Part shown: piece after piece, positions 40,644-49,158 of the stretch
Layout: the number at the start of each line of letters is the position of its first letter
Position numbering within the stretch: the first letter of the stretch is position 1
Assembly (NCBI RefSeq): GCF_001636055.1
Contig: NZ_CP011789.1
Coordinates: 4,588,001-4,652,000, forward strand
DNA from: Pseudomonas putida
GTDB lineage: Bacteria > Pseudomonadota > Gammaproteobacteria > Pseudomonadales > Pseudomonadaceae
Direction: 5' to 3'
Length of the DNA: 64,000 nt
Notes under the pieces: model-generated
Told to the model about the DNA's origin: nothing
The model's database searches: none
The model's input: the letters and a program-made list of their open reading frames with translations, nothing else
Position numbers and translations under genes: made by a program

Positions 40644-42101
40644 TCAGACCACGATATCCGTGGCGACGGCCTGACCTACGGTGGTCACCAGGAAGTCAGC
40701 CAGGCTATTGCCGGTGAAGTCGATGGACAGGCTGCCCAGGTTGGTCGCCTGGTCGTAGCTGAGAACGGCCTCGCCGGCATGTCCGGTGAAGGCGCTGACG
40801 AACTCTAGCGGTAGCTTGCCCTGGGAAAACGCCGAGATGGCTGACAGATCAATCTTGTCCTGACCGCTGACAAAATCCATGATCCGGTCCGGCGCCTTGG
40901 CCGTCGAATCGCTGATGGCCCCATAGACGAAGGTGTCCGCACCGCTTCCCCCCCAGAGGGTATCAGCCCCGCCACCGCCGTAGATGATGTCGTTGCCGGC
41001 ACCACCCTTGAGCACGTTGGCCACCGCGTTGCCGATCAACAGGTCGTTGCCCGAACCGCCGATGGCGTTCTCCACGGTCACGCCCTTGGCGATCGAGACG
41101 TTACCGATCATGCCGCCAACATCGGAGAACGAAGCCTCGTTAAGGTTGATCTTCTGGTTCTGGGTGAACCCGGAGAAGTCCAGGGTATCGTTGCCGCCGC
41201 CATCCCACACGCTGAACACCACCTTGGACGAAGCCGAGGTGGCCGAGTAGAAGTCGCGATCGGCTGTGGAGTTGAAGCCGTACACGGTATCGCCCGAACG
41301 CGTGGCGTAGTTGGCGCCGTAGAGTTTCTGGATCGCCGCGATGTCGTCCATCAGCGGGGCCGACGCGTAGTACTGCCCGCCGCCCTTGACGAAGTTCTGC
41401 GCGGTGTTGCTTTCGCTCCAGTAGCTCATGACGCTGTAGCCGCGGGTGTCCTGTGCATACGAAGCGTCACGGTAGCTCGGGTTGCCCTCGCCGGCGTTGT
41501 AGTCACCGGGGTGGGACAGGCCGAGCACGTGGCCGATCTCGTGGGTCAGGGTCTGGCGACCGTAGTTGCCAGTGTCGGGATTGATGTTCACCTGATAACC
41601 GCTATTGATCAGGTACCACGACTCACCTTTGTGCGAACCCCATCCGTCGAACGGCAGGTAGGCGAACGCCGCGCCACCGTTGCTGGCGCTGAAGTTGCCG
41701 AAGGTCATGTGACCGTCGCCGCCCGAAGCTGCCTCGGTGAAGCTCAGCTTGGCCACGTCGGCCCACGACTCCATGGCCAGCTTGGCCTGGGCTTTCTGCT
41801 GGTTGTTGAACTGGCTGAAGCTGCCCAGGCCACGGCTGGCGAAGTCCGCCGGCGCTTTGGTCAGGAAGGTGTAGGTGAGGCTGATGGTGCCGTCCTTGTT
41901 CAGGTCCTTCCAGGACGCCCCGTCGCGCAGCAGTTGGGTGGCTGCCTGATCGACGGTGAACGAAGGTTTGCCATTGATGTTCGCACCACCGCGATCGTAC
42001 TGGTGGGCGAAGCTGTTGATCAGCCCGAAGGCCGAACTCGGCCCGTTCGGTTGCAACACCGAGGCAGCAGAAACAACAGCATTTGCTTTGACTTTCGACA
42101 T
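40644..42101 (-). CDS. aprA: Serralysin-type extracellular alkaline metalloprotease
   Basis: 485-aa secreted zinc protease. The zinc site is [11 protein letters not shown] with His187, Glu188, His191 and His197; the Met-turn is SVMSYW (Met225, Tyr227). Calcium-binding RTX nonapeptides follow ([42 protein letters not shown]). The C-terminus ends in DIVV, the hydrophobic end of the type I secretion signal. There is no Sec signal; a short propeptide (~15-20 aa) is expected. The start is ATG 42101 ([10 protein letters not shown]), not the frame 17 codons longer. AprA is an insecticidal and immune-evading virulence factor in P. entomophila. Confidence 0.96.
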   Translation of the reverse strand: MSKVKANAVVSAASVLQPNGPSSAFGLINSFAHQYDRGGANINGKPSFTVDQAATQLLRDGASWKDLNKDGTISLTYTFLTKAPADFASRGLGSFSQFNNQQKAQAKLAMESWADVAKLSFTEAASGGDGHMTFGNFSASNGGAAFAYLPFDGWGSHKGESWYLINSGYQVNINPDTGNYGRQTLTHEIGHVLGLSHPGDYNAGEGNPSYRDASYAQDTRGYSVMSYWSESNTAQNFVKGGGQYYASAPLMDDIAAIQKLYGANYATRSGDTVYGFNSTADRDFYSATSASSKVVFSVWDGGGNDTLDFSGFTQNQKINLNEASFSDVGGMIGNVSIAKGVTVENAIGGSGNDLLIGNAVANVLKGGAGNDIIYGGGGADTLWGGSGADTFVYGAISDSTAKAPDRIMDFVSGQDKIDLSAISAFSQGKLPLEFVSAFTGHAGEAVLSYDQATNLGSLSIDFTGNSLADFLVTTVGQAVATDIVV

Positions 42102-42107
42102 GCAGAC

Positions 42108-42117
42108 ACTTCCTTGT
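42108..42117 (-). promoter_or_regulatory. RsmA/RsmE-type binding motif over the aprA ribosome site
   Basis: On the minus strand ACAAGGAAGT fits the published consensus (A/U)CANGGANG(U/A) at every position. The GGA is part of the aprA Shine-Dalgarno sequence, 6 nt before the ATG. Gac/Rsm control of aprA translation is known in related pseudomonads; here it is inferred. Confidence 0.65.
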
Positions 42118-42543
42118 TTGCGGAAAAGTTGATGTTCGACAGGAACGCTCAAACTTTCGGCGAGAGCATCCTGTCACTCGCCCTTGTGAGGCGCAAAAAA
42201 ACTGACACATTTAGAAACTTTCTGTCCAGTGTTTTTTGACGCCAATCTTCCGAACGGAGAAATAAGCGGTGCGCCGCTGTTATTTGCGCAAACTGTTATG
42301 CATCAGGTGTATTGAGGAGTACCCATACTCCAGATAATGACTGACCGGTTTATTATTCAAGGCCGGGAAGTTTTATTATGAAAAAGCGACGTCCTGCTGA
42401 TGATTCAAGACCGTCGTTCGTTAATGGCGTCTGGCCTCGCGACAACCGGTCGCACGACCCTCCGTCGCCTGCTCGTTGACTTGCCGAGGGGTGCGGCGCT
42501 CAGTAGGTGCTGGTCACAGCCCCTCCACTGACAGGACGACACA
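42118..42543. other. aprA upstream region
   Basis: This 426-bp region holds the aprA promoter(s) and the start of the divergent small gene at 42544. It is clearly AT-richer (42200-42400) than its surroundings, as is usual for transferred or highly regulated promoters. A small hairpin GGAGTA-CCCA-TACTCC lies at about 42317-42332. I cannot fix a -35/-10 pair with confidence. Confidence 0.45.
42378..42479 (+). CDS. Possible 33-aa basic ORF (uncertain)
   Basis: It begins MKKRRPADDSRPSFVNG after GGGAAG at a 7-nt distance. The product would be basic, without membrane segments. It ends 64 bp before the next gene. The region around the start is AT-rich and promoter-like, but the ORF is short and could be chance. 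Confidence 0.2.
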   Translation: MKKRRPADDSRPSFVNGVWPRDNRSHDPPSPAR

Positions 42544-42918
42544 ATGACAAGACTCACGGTGCAATCCGGCGATTTCTTGCAAGGTGAAGGCGAGTATCGC
42601 AACGGATCGCTCACACTCAAGACCCCACGCAGCCAGGCCGGTGAGCGTATCTCTCTGGCCCGTATCAAGGACCTCCGGCTCGCCAGCCTGGAATCGAACC
42701 GCAACCTGGGCGCCACCCTCGGCTGGGGTGTAGCCGGCGCCCTGGTGGCCGGGCCGGTCGGCATGCTCGCCGGATTGTGGCTTGGCGGCAAAGAGGAGGA
42801 AGCCACCTTTCTCGCCACGTTCAAGGATGGCCGCAAGCTGCTGGCCATTACCGATGGCAAGACCTGGTCGAAGATCGACGACACCTGGCGCCAGCGTCAG
42901 CGCTCGGGCGCCAGGTAA
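42544..42918 (+). CDS. Hypothetical 124-aa protein with glycine-rich hydrophobic segment
   Basis: The first ~50 residues look like a PH/SH3-type beta fold (LTVQSGDFLQGEGEYRNGSL, ISLARIKDLRLAS). A Gly/Ala-rich hydrophobic stretch follows (GWGVAGALVAGPVGMLAGLW), then a second beta part (FLATFKDGRKLLAITDGKTW). A single membrane or glycine-zipper segment is likely. AGGACG precedes the ATG. No named family recognised. It is divergent from aprA and ends just before a long REP inverted repeat. Confidence 0.72.
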   Translation: MTRLTVQSGDFLQGEGEYRNGSLTLKTPRSQAGERISLARIKDLRLASLESNRNLGATLGWGVAGALVAGPVGMLAGLWLGGKEEEATFLATFKDGRKLLAITDGKTWSKIDDTWRQRQRSGAR

Positions 42919-42951
42919 AACCATCGGGGTCGAGTTCGTCTGCATGATCGA

Positions 42952-43033
42952 GGTGTTCTTTTCGCGGGCACCCCACTGAACCCAAGAGCAGTGTGATACC
43001 CGTGGGAGCGGGCTTGCCCGCGAAAAGAACACC
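42952..43033. repeat. Pair of REP elements forming a 19-bp perfect inverted repeat
   Basis: GGTGTTCTTTTCGCGGGCA (42952-42970) and TGCCCGCGAAAAGAACACC (43015-43033) are exact inverted copies with a 44-bp spacer that contains the REP tail GTGGGAGCGGGCT. The same GTTCTTTTCGCGG arm recurs at 48367-48409. A BIME-like pair, probably ending transcription of the 124-aa gene. Confidence 0.8.
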
Positions 43034-43135
43034 GCACAGCCCCTGACACCCCTGCTACCATTGCGCCCCCTTTGCCAACCGCCCCACCGACTGCCGCCGG
43101 AGCAACCGGCGCGTCCGCCTTCCAAGGAGCCTTGC

Positions 43136-45268
43136 ATGACCCCGCTTCGCCCCCGCCTGCCCTTTGGCCTGCTTGGCCTGGGCCTTGCGCTGCATGCCGG
43201 TCAGGGTCTGGCCGATGAACGCGTGACCCTCGCCCCCTTGCAGGTCACCGAACGCAGCGGCGATGACGGCTATCAACCACGTGAAGCCCAGGTCGGCGGC
43301 TGGCATGCCGCACCGCTGCTCGACACCCCGGCCTCGGTCAGCGTGTTCAGTCGCCAACTGCTCGATGATCGCCAGGTACGCCTGCTCAGCGAGGTGCTGC
43401 AAAGCGATGCCTCGGTCGGCGAAAGCTACGCGCCGATCGGCTACTACGAGAACTTCAACGTGCGCGGCTTCGAACTGAATGCCGCCAGCAGCTATCGGAT
43501 CAATGGCCAGACCATCGCCGGCGAGCAGAACGTGGCGCTGGAGAACAAACAACAGGTCGAATTGCTCAAGGGTTTGTCGGGCCTGCAGAGCGGCGTGTCC
43601 GAACCCGGCGGGCTGGTCAACTATGTGACCAAGCGCGCCGAGGATGTGCGCAGTGTCACCGTCTCGACCAACGAGCAGGGCGAACGCTACCTGGCCACCG
43701 ACCTCGGCGGCTGGTTCGGCAGCGAGAAACAGTTCGGCCTGCGCGCCAACCTCGCCCATGAAGACATCCGTTCCTACGTCGACCATGCCGACGGCAAGCG
43801 CGACTTCGCCTCGCTGGCATTCGACTGGCAGATCAACCCCGACGCCACCCTGCAACTCGATGCCGAGTATCAGCACCGCGAACAGCGTTCGGTGCCCGGC
43901 TACCAATTGCTGGGCGGCACCCAGGTGCCCCACGGCATCGACCCGGACGACCGCCTGGCCTACCAGCATTGGGCCAAGCCTGTGACGAACGACTCGCTGA
44001 ACCTGGGCGGGCGCTTCGAGTACCGCTTCAACGAGACCTGGACCGGCGCCCTCAGCGCTTCGCGCAGCAAGGTGGTGATCGACGACTACAGTGCTTTCGC
44101 CTGGGGCTCCGGCGACGACGCGTTCTTCTCCGGAAACGGCGACTACGGCATCTACGACTTCCGCAGCCCCGACGACACCCGGCGCACCGACGAACTCCAG
44201 GCCACCCTCGAAGGCCGTTTCCAAGCCTTGGGCCTGCAGCATGAACTGACTGTCGGCAGCAGCGCCCAGCGTCGGACCCTTGATCAGCGTCCGTATTACA
44301 ACGAGTGGCTCGGCAGCGGAAACATCTACACCGGCGCGCCCGCTCTGGCGCAGTCCGAAAAACCGATCGGACATAGCGAACGCCGCCTGGACAGCCGCCA
44401 GTACGGCCTGTTCGTCAGCGACCGCATCAGCTTCAACGAGCAATGGCAGACCGTACTCGGCGCCCGCGAAGTGCGCCTGGACGAAAAGACCTGGGACGAA
44501 ACCGGTGCTGCTGGCCGCCATACCCGCCAGTACCAGTTGCTGCCCAACGCCGCCCTGATCTACAAACCGCAAGCGGACACCACGCTGTACGCCAGCTGGT
44601 CCAAAGGCCTGTCGGCGGGCGGCACCGCGCCTTGGTTCGCCAGCAACGCTGCCGAGATCCTCGCCCCGACCCTGTCGCGCCAACTGGAAGTGGGTATCAA
44701 GCGCGACTGGAAAGGCATGAGCCTGAGCGCAGCGCTGTTCCAGATCCGCCAGGCCTACCAGTACGCCCGCCCGCAGGACGGTACGGCCCCGATCTATGTG
44801 CAACAAGGCCAGCAGAAGAACACCGGCCTGGAGTTCGGCGCCAGCGGCTGGGTGACATCCAACCTGCAGTTGCACGCCAGCGCCGCCGCGATCCGCGCCC
44901 GGGTGAAGAACAGCGGCACCGACGCCTACGAGGGCCACCAGGCGATCAACGTGCCTCGTCTGCGCGCGGCGCTGCAAGCCGAATACAACCTTCCGGTGCC
45001 GGGCCTGGCACTGCTCGGCGGTGCACGCTACAGCGCCAGCAAGTACGCGAGCCAGGCAGGCAACGTCGAGGTCGGCGGCTACACGGTATTCGATATCGGC
45101 AGCCGATACCGCATCCGCATCGGTGACTATGACACCGTGCTGCGCCTGACGGTCGATAACCTCTTCGACAAGCGCTACTGGCGCGATGTGGGGGATTACC
45201 TGGGCGACAACTATCTGTTCCAGGGCGCGCCGCGCACGGCAAGACTGTCGGCGTCGGTCAGTTTCTGA
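43136..45268 (+). CDS. TonB-dependent siderophore receptor
   Basis: 710-aa outer-membrane receptor: signal peptide (PFGLLGLGLALHAGQGLADE), a TonB-box-like VTLAPLQVTE, plug domain with LDTPASVSVFSRQLL and NFNVRGFELN, and a 22-strand barrel ending in aromatic SASVSF. The FhuE/FpvA-like plug lacks an N-terminal signalling domain, so no FecIR-type control is expected and none is adjacent. The siderophore cannot be named; the plug fits ferrioxamine/ferrichrome-like receptors. I see no Fur box in the 42919-43135 gap. Start at ATG 43136, after AAGGAG. Confidence 0.88.
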   Translation: MTPLRPRLPFGLLGLGLALHAGQGLADERVTLAPLQVTERSGDDGYQPREAQVGGWHAAPLLDTPASVSVFSRQLLDDRQVRLLSEVLQSDASVGESYAPIGYYENFNVRGFELNAASSYRINGQTIAGEQNVALENKQQVELLKGLSGLQSGVSEPGGLVNYVTKRAEDVRSVTVSTNEQGERYLATDLGGWFGSEKQFGLRANLAHEDIRSYVDHADGKRDFASLAFDWQINPDATLQLDAEYQHREQRSVPGYQLLGGTQVPHGIDPDDRLAYQHWAKPVTNDSLNLGGRFEYRFNETWTGALSASRSKVVIDDYSAFAWGSGDDAFFSGNGDYGIYDFRSPDDTRRTDELQATLEGRFQALGLQHELTVGSSAQRRTLDQRPYYNEWLGSGNIYTGAPALAQSEKPIGHSERRLDSRQYGLFVSDRISFNEQWQTVLGAREVRLDEKTWDETGAAGRHTRQYQLLPNAALIYKPQADTTLYASWSKGLSAGGTAPWFASNAAEILAPTLSRQLEVGIKRDWKGMSLSAALFQIRQAYQYARPQDGTAPIYVQQGQQKNTGLEFGASGWVTSNLQLHASAAAIRARVKNSGTDAYEGHQAINVPRLRAALQAEYNLPVPGLALLGGARYSASKYASQAGNVEVGGYTVFDIGSRYRIRIGDYDTVLRLTVDNLFDKRYWRDVGDYLGDNYLFQGAPRTARLSASVSF

Positions 45269-45344
45269 ATATATCGCTTCCCCCGCGGCCACCGGCTTGG
45301 TCGGTGTTCGCGGGCGAGCCCGCCAAGCCGGATTTCATGCAAAC

Positions 45345-45378
45345 AAAAAACCCCTGAACCTTTCGATTCAGGGGTTTC
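45345..45378 (-). terminator. Terminator of tRNA-Ser
   Basis: On the minus strand AAACCCCTGAA pairs with TTCAGGGGTTTTTT, with a TCGAAAGG-type loop, ending in TTTTTTG. It begins 10 bp after the tRNA 3' end. Confidence 0.9.
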
Positions 45379-45388
45379 TTGTGGAATG

Positions 45389-45478
45389 TGGCGGTGAAGA
45401 AGGGATTTGAACCCTTGATACGATTTCTCGTATACACACTTTCCAGGCGTGCTCCTTCGACCACTCGGACACTTCACC
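45389..45478 (-). tRNA. tRNA-Ser (anticodon GGA)
   Basis: 90 nt on the minus strand. The acceptor stem GGTGAAG/CTTCACC, discriminator G and encoded CCA are all present. The anticodon loop is CTGGAAA (anticodon GGA, reading UCC/UCU), and there is the long variable arm typical of serine tRNAs. The T loop is GGTTCAAATCC. No integrase lies beside it. Confidence 0.96.
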
Positions 45479-45677
45479 GGATCTCTTCAAGCCATTCAGC
45501 CTGTCGAGGCGCGCTAATTTAGTAGAAGACCTTTCCTTTGGCAAGCATTTTTTTCAGAATTTTCATGCGCTTAAGCCTCGCCCCGGAAAAGCCTGGCCAG
45601 CCAGGGCGATGCTGCCAATCTGGCCTGCGCTTTTTCCGCATTCCGGACACCTGCCCCGACGCCACACGGGGTAGCTG

Positions 45678-45707
45678 GCCAAGGCTGACCGGCCAGTCAG
45701 CCTTGGC
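45678..45707. other. 12-bp perfect hairpin upstream of the crotonase gene
   Basis: GCCAAGGCTGAC and GTCAGCCTTGGC form a perfect stem with a CGGCCA loop, 60 bp before the crotonase start. It has no T-tract. It may be a leader structure or an unusual repeat; the rest of 45479-45767 shows nothing else. Confidence 0.6.
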
Positions 45708-45767
45708 GCTTTACCTGGCCTGCGCTGCTGGGTAACGTCATCGCCACGCCACCCAAAGGACTCTGTC

Positions 45768-46457
45768 ATGAGCGAGCTGATTACCTACCACGCCGAAGAC
45801 GGCATCGCCACCCTGACCCTGAACAACGGCAAGGTCAACGCGATCTCGCCGGACGTCATCACCGCCTTCAACGCAGCACTGGACCGTGCCGAGGAAGAAC
45901 GTGCCGTGGTGATCATCACCGGCCAGCCAGGCATTCTTTCCGGCGGCTACGATCTCAAGGTGATGACCGCCGGCCCCAAAGAGGCGATCGACCTGGTCAC
46001 CGCCGGCTCCACCCTGGCCCGCCGCCTGCTCTCGCACCCCTTCCCGGTGATCGTCGCCTGCCCCGGCAATGCCGTGGCCAAAGGCGCGTTCCTGTTGCTG
46101 TCGGCCGACTACCGTATCGGTGTCGAAGGTCCGTACAAGATCTGCCTGAACGAGGTCCAGATCGGCATGACCATGCACCATGCCGGGATCGAGCTGGCCC
46201 GCGACCGCCTGACCCGCTCGACCTTCCAGCGCTCGGTGAACAATGCCGAGGTCTTCGACCCGCACGGGGCAGTGGTGGCCGGGTTCCTCGACAAGGTAGT
46301 ACCCGCCGAGCAACTCCAGGAAACGGCGCTGAGCGCGGCGCGGGAACTGAAGAAACTGAACATGCTGGCGCACAAGAACACCAAGCGCAAAGTGCGCAAG
46401 GCGCTGCTGGAAACGCTCGACAAGGCAATCGAGGCCGACAAGGGCCACATGGGCTGA
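45768..46457 (+). CDS. Crotonase-family protein (enoyl-CoA hydratase/isomerase-like)
   Basis: 229 aa, about 30 shorter than classic hydratases. The first oxyanion strand reads GILSGGYDLKVM and the second PGNAVAKGAFLLLSADYRIG. Only one catalytic-type Glu is obvious (LNEVQIGMTMHHAG); the second one of enoyl-CoA hydratase (usually just after) is not. An isomerase or other CoA role is therefore possible. It stands alone; the plsC-like gene is 130 bp downstream. Confidence 0.82.
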   Translation: MSELITYHAEDGIATLTLNNGKVNAISPDVITAFNAALDRAEEERAVVIITGQPGILSGGYDLKVMTAGPKEAIDLVTAGSTLARRLLSHPFPVIVACPGNAVAKGAFLLLSADYRIGVEGPYKICLNEVQIGMTMHHAGIELARDRLTRSTFQRSVNNAEVFDPHGAVVAGFLDKVVPAEQLQETALSAARELKKLNMLAHKNTKRKVRKALLETLDKAIEADKGHMG

Positions 46458-46587
46458 AACCAGGCTTGCTGGAGCTGCCGCGTGCCGCTCCAGCAAAGCC
46501 AGGACGCGACCGGTCTCTGTTCGCCGGTTTGCCCTGACCAGTGCACGGTCGTACACTGCGCCGCGACTGTCTGGTGTGAGCCGTATC

Positions 46588-47307
46588 ATGCTCTATATGC
46601 TTCGCATGCTCCTTCTGGCGCTGCACTTCCTGCTGGTCGGCGCCGTCGGCCTGGTCATCGGCCTGTGCCGCCCCTTCAACCCCGACAACAGCCGCCTGTT
46701 CGCCCGCCTCTACAGCGTGCCAGCAGCCTGGCTCATGCGCATCCGGGTCAAGGCTGAAGTCGGCCCGTTGTGGGACCAGCCGCCCGGCTGCGTGATCGTC
46801 GCCAATCATCAATCCAACTACGACCTGTTCATCCTTGGCCAGGTGGTTCCACGGCGTACGGTCGCCATCGGCAAGAAGAGCCTGGGCTGGATTCCGTTGT
46901 TTGGCCAATTGTTCTGGCTCGGCGGCAACGTACTGGTGGACCGCAAGAATGCCTACCAGGCGCGCAAGGCGATGCGACTGACCACGCGGATCCTGCGCGA
47001 CGACACCTCGATCTGGATCTTCCCCGAAGGCACGCGCAACCCGGCTGAACACCTGCTGGCGTTCAAGAAAGGCGCGTTCCACATGGCGGTCGAGGCCGGC
47101 GTGCCGATCGTGCCGGTATGCGTCAGCCGCTACGCCAAGCGCCTGAGCCTCAACAGTTGGCGACAGCGCACGGTGATCGTCCGCTCCTTGCCACCGATCG
47201 CCACCCATGGCCTGGGGCAGCAGGACGTGCCAGCGCTGATGGAGCAATGCCGACTGCAGATGCAGCAGTGCATCGATCGTATGGAGCGGGAGTTGCCGCA
47301 GGCCTGA
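46588..47307 (+). CDS. 1-acyl-glycerol-3-phosphate acyltransferase
   Basis: 239 aa membrane acyltransferase. The HX4D motif is in NHQSNYDLF, and the glycerophosphate-binding motif is FPEGTRN. PVCVSRYAKR and VPIVPV follow. One or two N-terminal membrane helices (LLLALHFLLVGAVGLVIGL). It acylates lysophosphatidic acid to phosphatidic acid. I start at ATG 46588; GTG at 46576 and ATG at 46597 are alternatives, without a clear ribosome site for any. A second PlsC paralogue likely exists elsewhere. Confidence 0.88.
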   Translation: MLYMLRMLLLALHFLLVGAVGLVIGLCRPFNPDNSRLFARLYSVPAAWLMRIRVKAEVGPLWDQPPGCVIVANHQSNYDLFILGQVVPRRTVAIGKKSLGWIPLFGQLFWLGGNVLVDRKNAYQARKAMRLTTRILRDDTSIWIFPEGTRNPAEHLLAFKKGAFHMAVEAGVPIVPVCVSRYAKRLSLNSWRQRTVIVRSLPPIATHGLGQQDVPALMEQCRLQMQQCIDRMERELPQA

Positions 47308-47377
47308 GCCGCCAGCTTGCTCTACGCCGCAGCACGGCCCAAGCTGTCGGGGTGTCCAACCGAAGAAGCAGGCAACC

Positions 47378-48349
47378 ATGGGTCGAGTCGTCGCAGCGGC
47401 GGTGTACAGCGCCGGGAGAAAGGTCACCAACATCAGCCTCGACGAAGGCAGTGAATGGGCACGCAAGCCTGGGCACTTCGTCTGGATAGGCCTGGAGGAG
47501 CCCAACGCCCAGGAGCTGGCCAACCTGCAGCGCCAGTTCGGCCTGCACGAACTGGCCATCGAGGACGCGCTGGAGAAGCACAGCCGCCCCAAGCTCGAAA
47601 CCTTCGGCGACGCGCTGTTCATCGTCACCTATTCGCCGGTGCGCCATGAGGGCAAGCTGGAATTCATCGAGACCCACATCTTTGCGGGCAACGGCTACAT
47701 CATCACCTGCCGCAACGGCCATTCGAAATCCTACGCCCTGGTACGTCAGCGCTGTGAAGCGCGGCCGCTGCTGCTCGAGCACGGCGAGGACTTCGTGCTC
47801 TACGCCCTGCTCGACTTCGTCACCGAAAACTACCAGCCCGTCAGCGAGGCGATCCATGGCGAGATCGAGGAGCTGGAGCAAAGCGTGCTCAGCGGCTCGC
47901 TGCAAGAACAGGACATCCGCCGCCTGCACAGCTTGCGTCGCGACATCCTGCGCCTGCGCCGCTACGTGGCGCCGATGGTGGAGATCGGCGAAGAGCTGCA
48001 GCGCCTGAGCTTTCCTTTCATCGACAAGAACATGCGCCCGTACTTTCGCGACGTGCAGATCCACGTCACGCGGCAGATGGAGGACCTTGTCGGCATACGC
48101 GACATCGCCAGCCAGACCATCGAGATCGGCATGCTGCTGGAGTCGTCACGCCAGAGCATCGTGCAGCGCAAGTTCGCTGCGTGGGCGGCGATACTCGCCT
48201 TCCCCACGGCCATTGCCGGGATCTACGGAATGAACTTCCAGAACATGCCGGAGCTGGGCTGGCACTACGGGTACTTTGCGGTGCTGGGCGTGATCGGGGC
48301 GGGATGTGCGGGGCTGTATGCGAGCTTCAAGCGCTCGGGATGGTTGTGA
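47378..48349 (+). CDS. corA: CorA-family magnesium/cobalt transporter
   Basis: 323-aa homopentameric divalent-cation channel. The N-terminal cytoplasmic domain is followed by a long stalk helix and two C-terminal membrane helices, with the YGMN signature (GIYGMNFQNMPEL) between them. Length and motif match CorA rather than ZntB (GMN is kept). It stands alone; a REP pair follows at 48367. Confidence 0.9.
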   Translation: MGRVVAAAVYSAGRKVTNISLDEGSEWARKPGHFVWIGLEEPNAQELANLQRQFGLHELAIEDALEKHSRPKLETFGDALFIVTYSPVRHEGKLEFIETHIFAGNGYIITCRNGHSKSYALVRQRCEARPLLLEHGEDFVLYALLDFVTENYQPVSEAIHGEIEELEQSVLSGSLQEQDIRRLHSLRRDILRLRRYVAPMVEIGEELQRLSFPFIDKNMRPYFRDVQIHVTRQMEDLVGIRDIASQTIEIGMLLESSRQSIVQRKFAAWAAILAFPTAIAGIYGMNFQNMPELGWHYGYFAVLGVIGAGCAGLYASFKRSGWL

Positions 48350-48366
48350 CGGGCTAGCTAGCGAGT

Positions 48367-48409
48367 CGTTCTTTTCGCGGCGGCGCCATACAAGCCCGCG
48401 AAAAGAACG
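48367..48409. repeat. REP-type inverted repeat
   Basis: CGTTCTTTTCGCGG (48367-48380) pairs with CCGCGAAAAGAACG (48396-48409), 14 bp perfect. It shares its arm with the repeat at 42952-43033. It sits between convergent corA and the amidotransferase gene. Confidence 0.7.
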
Positions 48410-48423
48410 CCGCAGTGGCAGGC

Positions 48424-49158
48424 TCAGGCCGCGCTCTGCCTGCCCTTGCGCGGTTGCTGGACGAACCGCAGCATCCACTCGCCCACCAGATCGCCCTGGT
48501 GCTCGGCGGCCAGGCTCGCCACGGCCTTGTGATACACCTCATCCCCCAGAACGTCCTGGCGCGCATCGAGCAGCGCACGGGAATAGTCGTGGACAAACTC
48601 CGGATGCCCCTGGAAGCACAGCACCTGGTCACCCACGTGATAGGCCGCATTCGGGCAGAAATCGCTGGAGGCGATCAGGGTTGCGCCTTCAGGCAACGCG
48701 GTCACCTGGTCCTGATGGCTGATCAGCAGGGTCAGTTCGGTCACCTCAGGGTCCATCCATGGCGCGTGGGCCGCCAGGCTGTAGCGGTGGATACCCAGCC
48801 CCCAGCCGCGATCGGCGCGCTCAGCCTTGCCGCCCAGCACCAGCGCCAGCACCTGGTGACCAAAACAAACCCCCAGCAGCTTCTCGCCCCGCTCATAAAG
48901 CTTGAGCAGGTAGGCCTTGAGTGTCTGGATCCAGGGATCGGTACCGAACGAGTCGGCCTTGCTGCCGGTCACAAGGTAGGCATCGAAGGTTTCACCTTCG
49001 GGCGGATACTCGCCGTTCATCACGTTGAAGACGCGAAACTCGGCGGCGATCGGCTGACGCGAGAACAGCTGCTCGAACATCCTTCCGTAGCCCCGATACT
49101 GCGCGGTCAACTCCGGTCGCAGGACATCGGTTTCAAGGATGCAGATGCGTAACGACAT
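48424..49158 (-). CDS. Class I glutamine amidotransferase-like protein
   Basis: 244 aa. The nucleophile Cys lies in LGVCFGHQVLALVLGG and the His-x-Glu of the triad in CFQGHPEFVHDY, so the catalytic site is complete. It resembles GuaA-N-terminal-like stand-alone amidotransferases (YfeJ type) with no synthase partner nearby. Start at ATG 49158 (MSLRICILETD); a frame 23 codons longer exists. Substrate unknown. Confidence 0.85.
   Translation of the reverse strand: MSLRICILETDVLRPELTAQYRGYGRMFEQLFSRQPIAAEFRVFNVMNGEYPPEGETFDAYLVTGSKADSFGTDPWIQTLKAYLLKLYERGEKLLGVCFGHQVLALVLGGKAERADRGWGLGIHRYSLAAHAPWMDPEVTELTLLISHQDQVTALPEGATLIASSDFCPNAAYHVGDQVLCFQGHPEFVHDYSRALLDARQDVLGDEVYHKAVASLAAEHQGDLVGEWMLRFVQQPRKGRQSAA

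Noticed and set aside
42952-43033. Spaced inverted repeats as a possible CRISPR array
   Set aside because: Only two arms, inverted rather than direct, no regular spacers, and no cas genes; they are REP elements.
43055-45292. A 745-codon open frame antisense to the TonB receptor
   Set aside because: In high-GC DNA the strand opposite a long gene often stays open. The translation has no domain, while the sense strand has signal peptide, plug and barrel.
45389-45478. tRNA-Ser as an integration site of a genomic island
   Set aside because: No integrase or direct repeat of the tRNA 3' end was found nearby.
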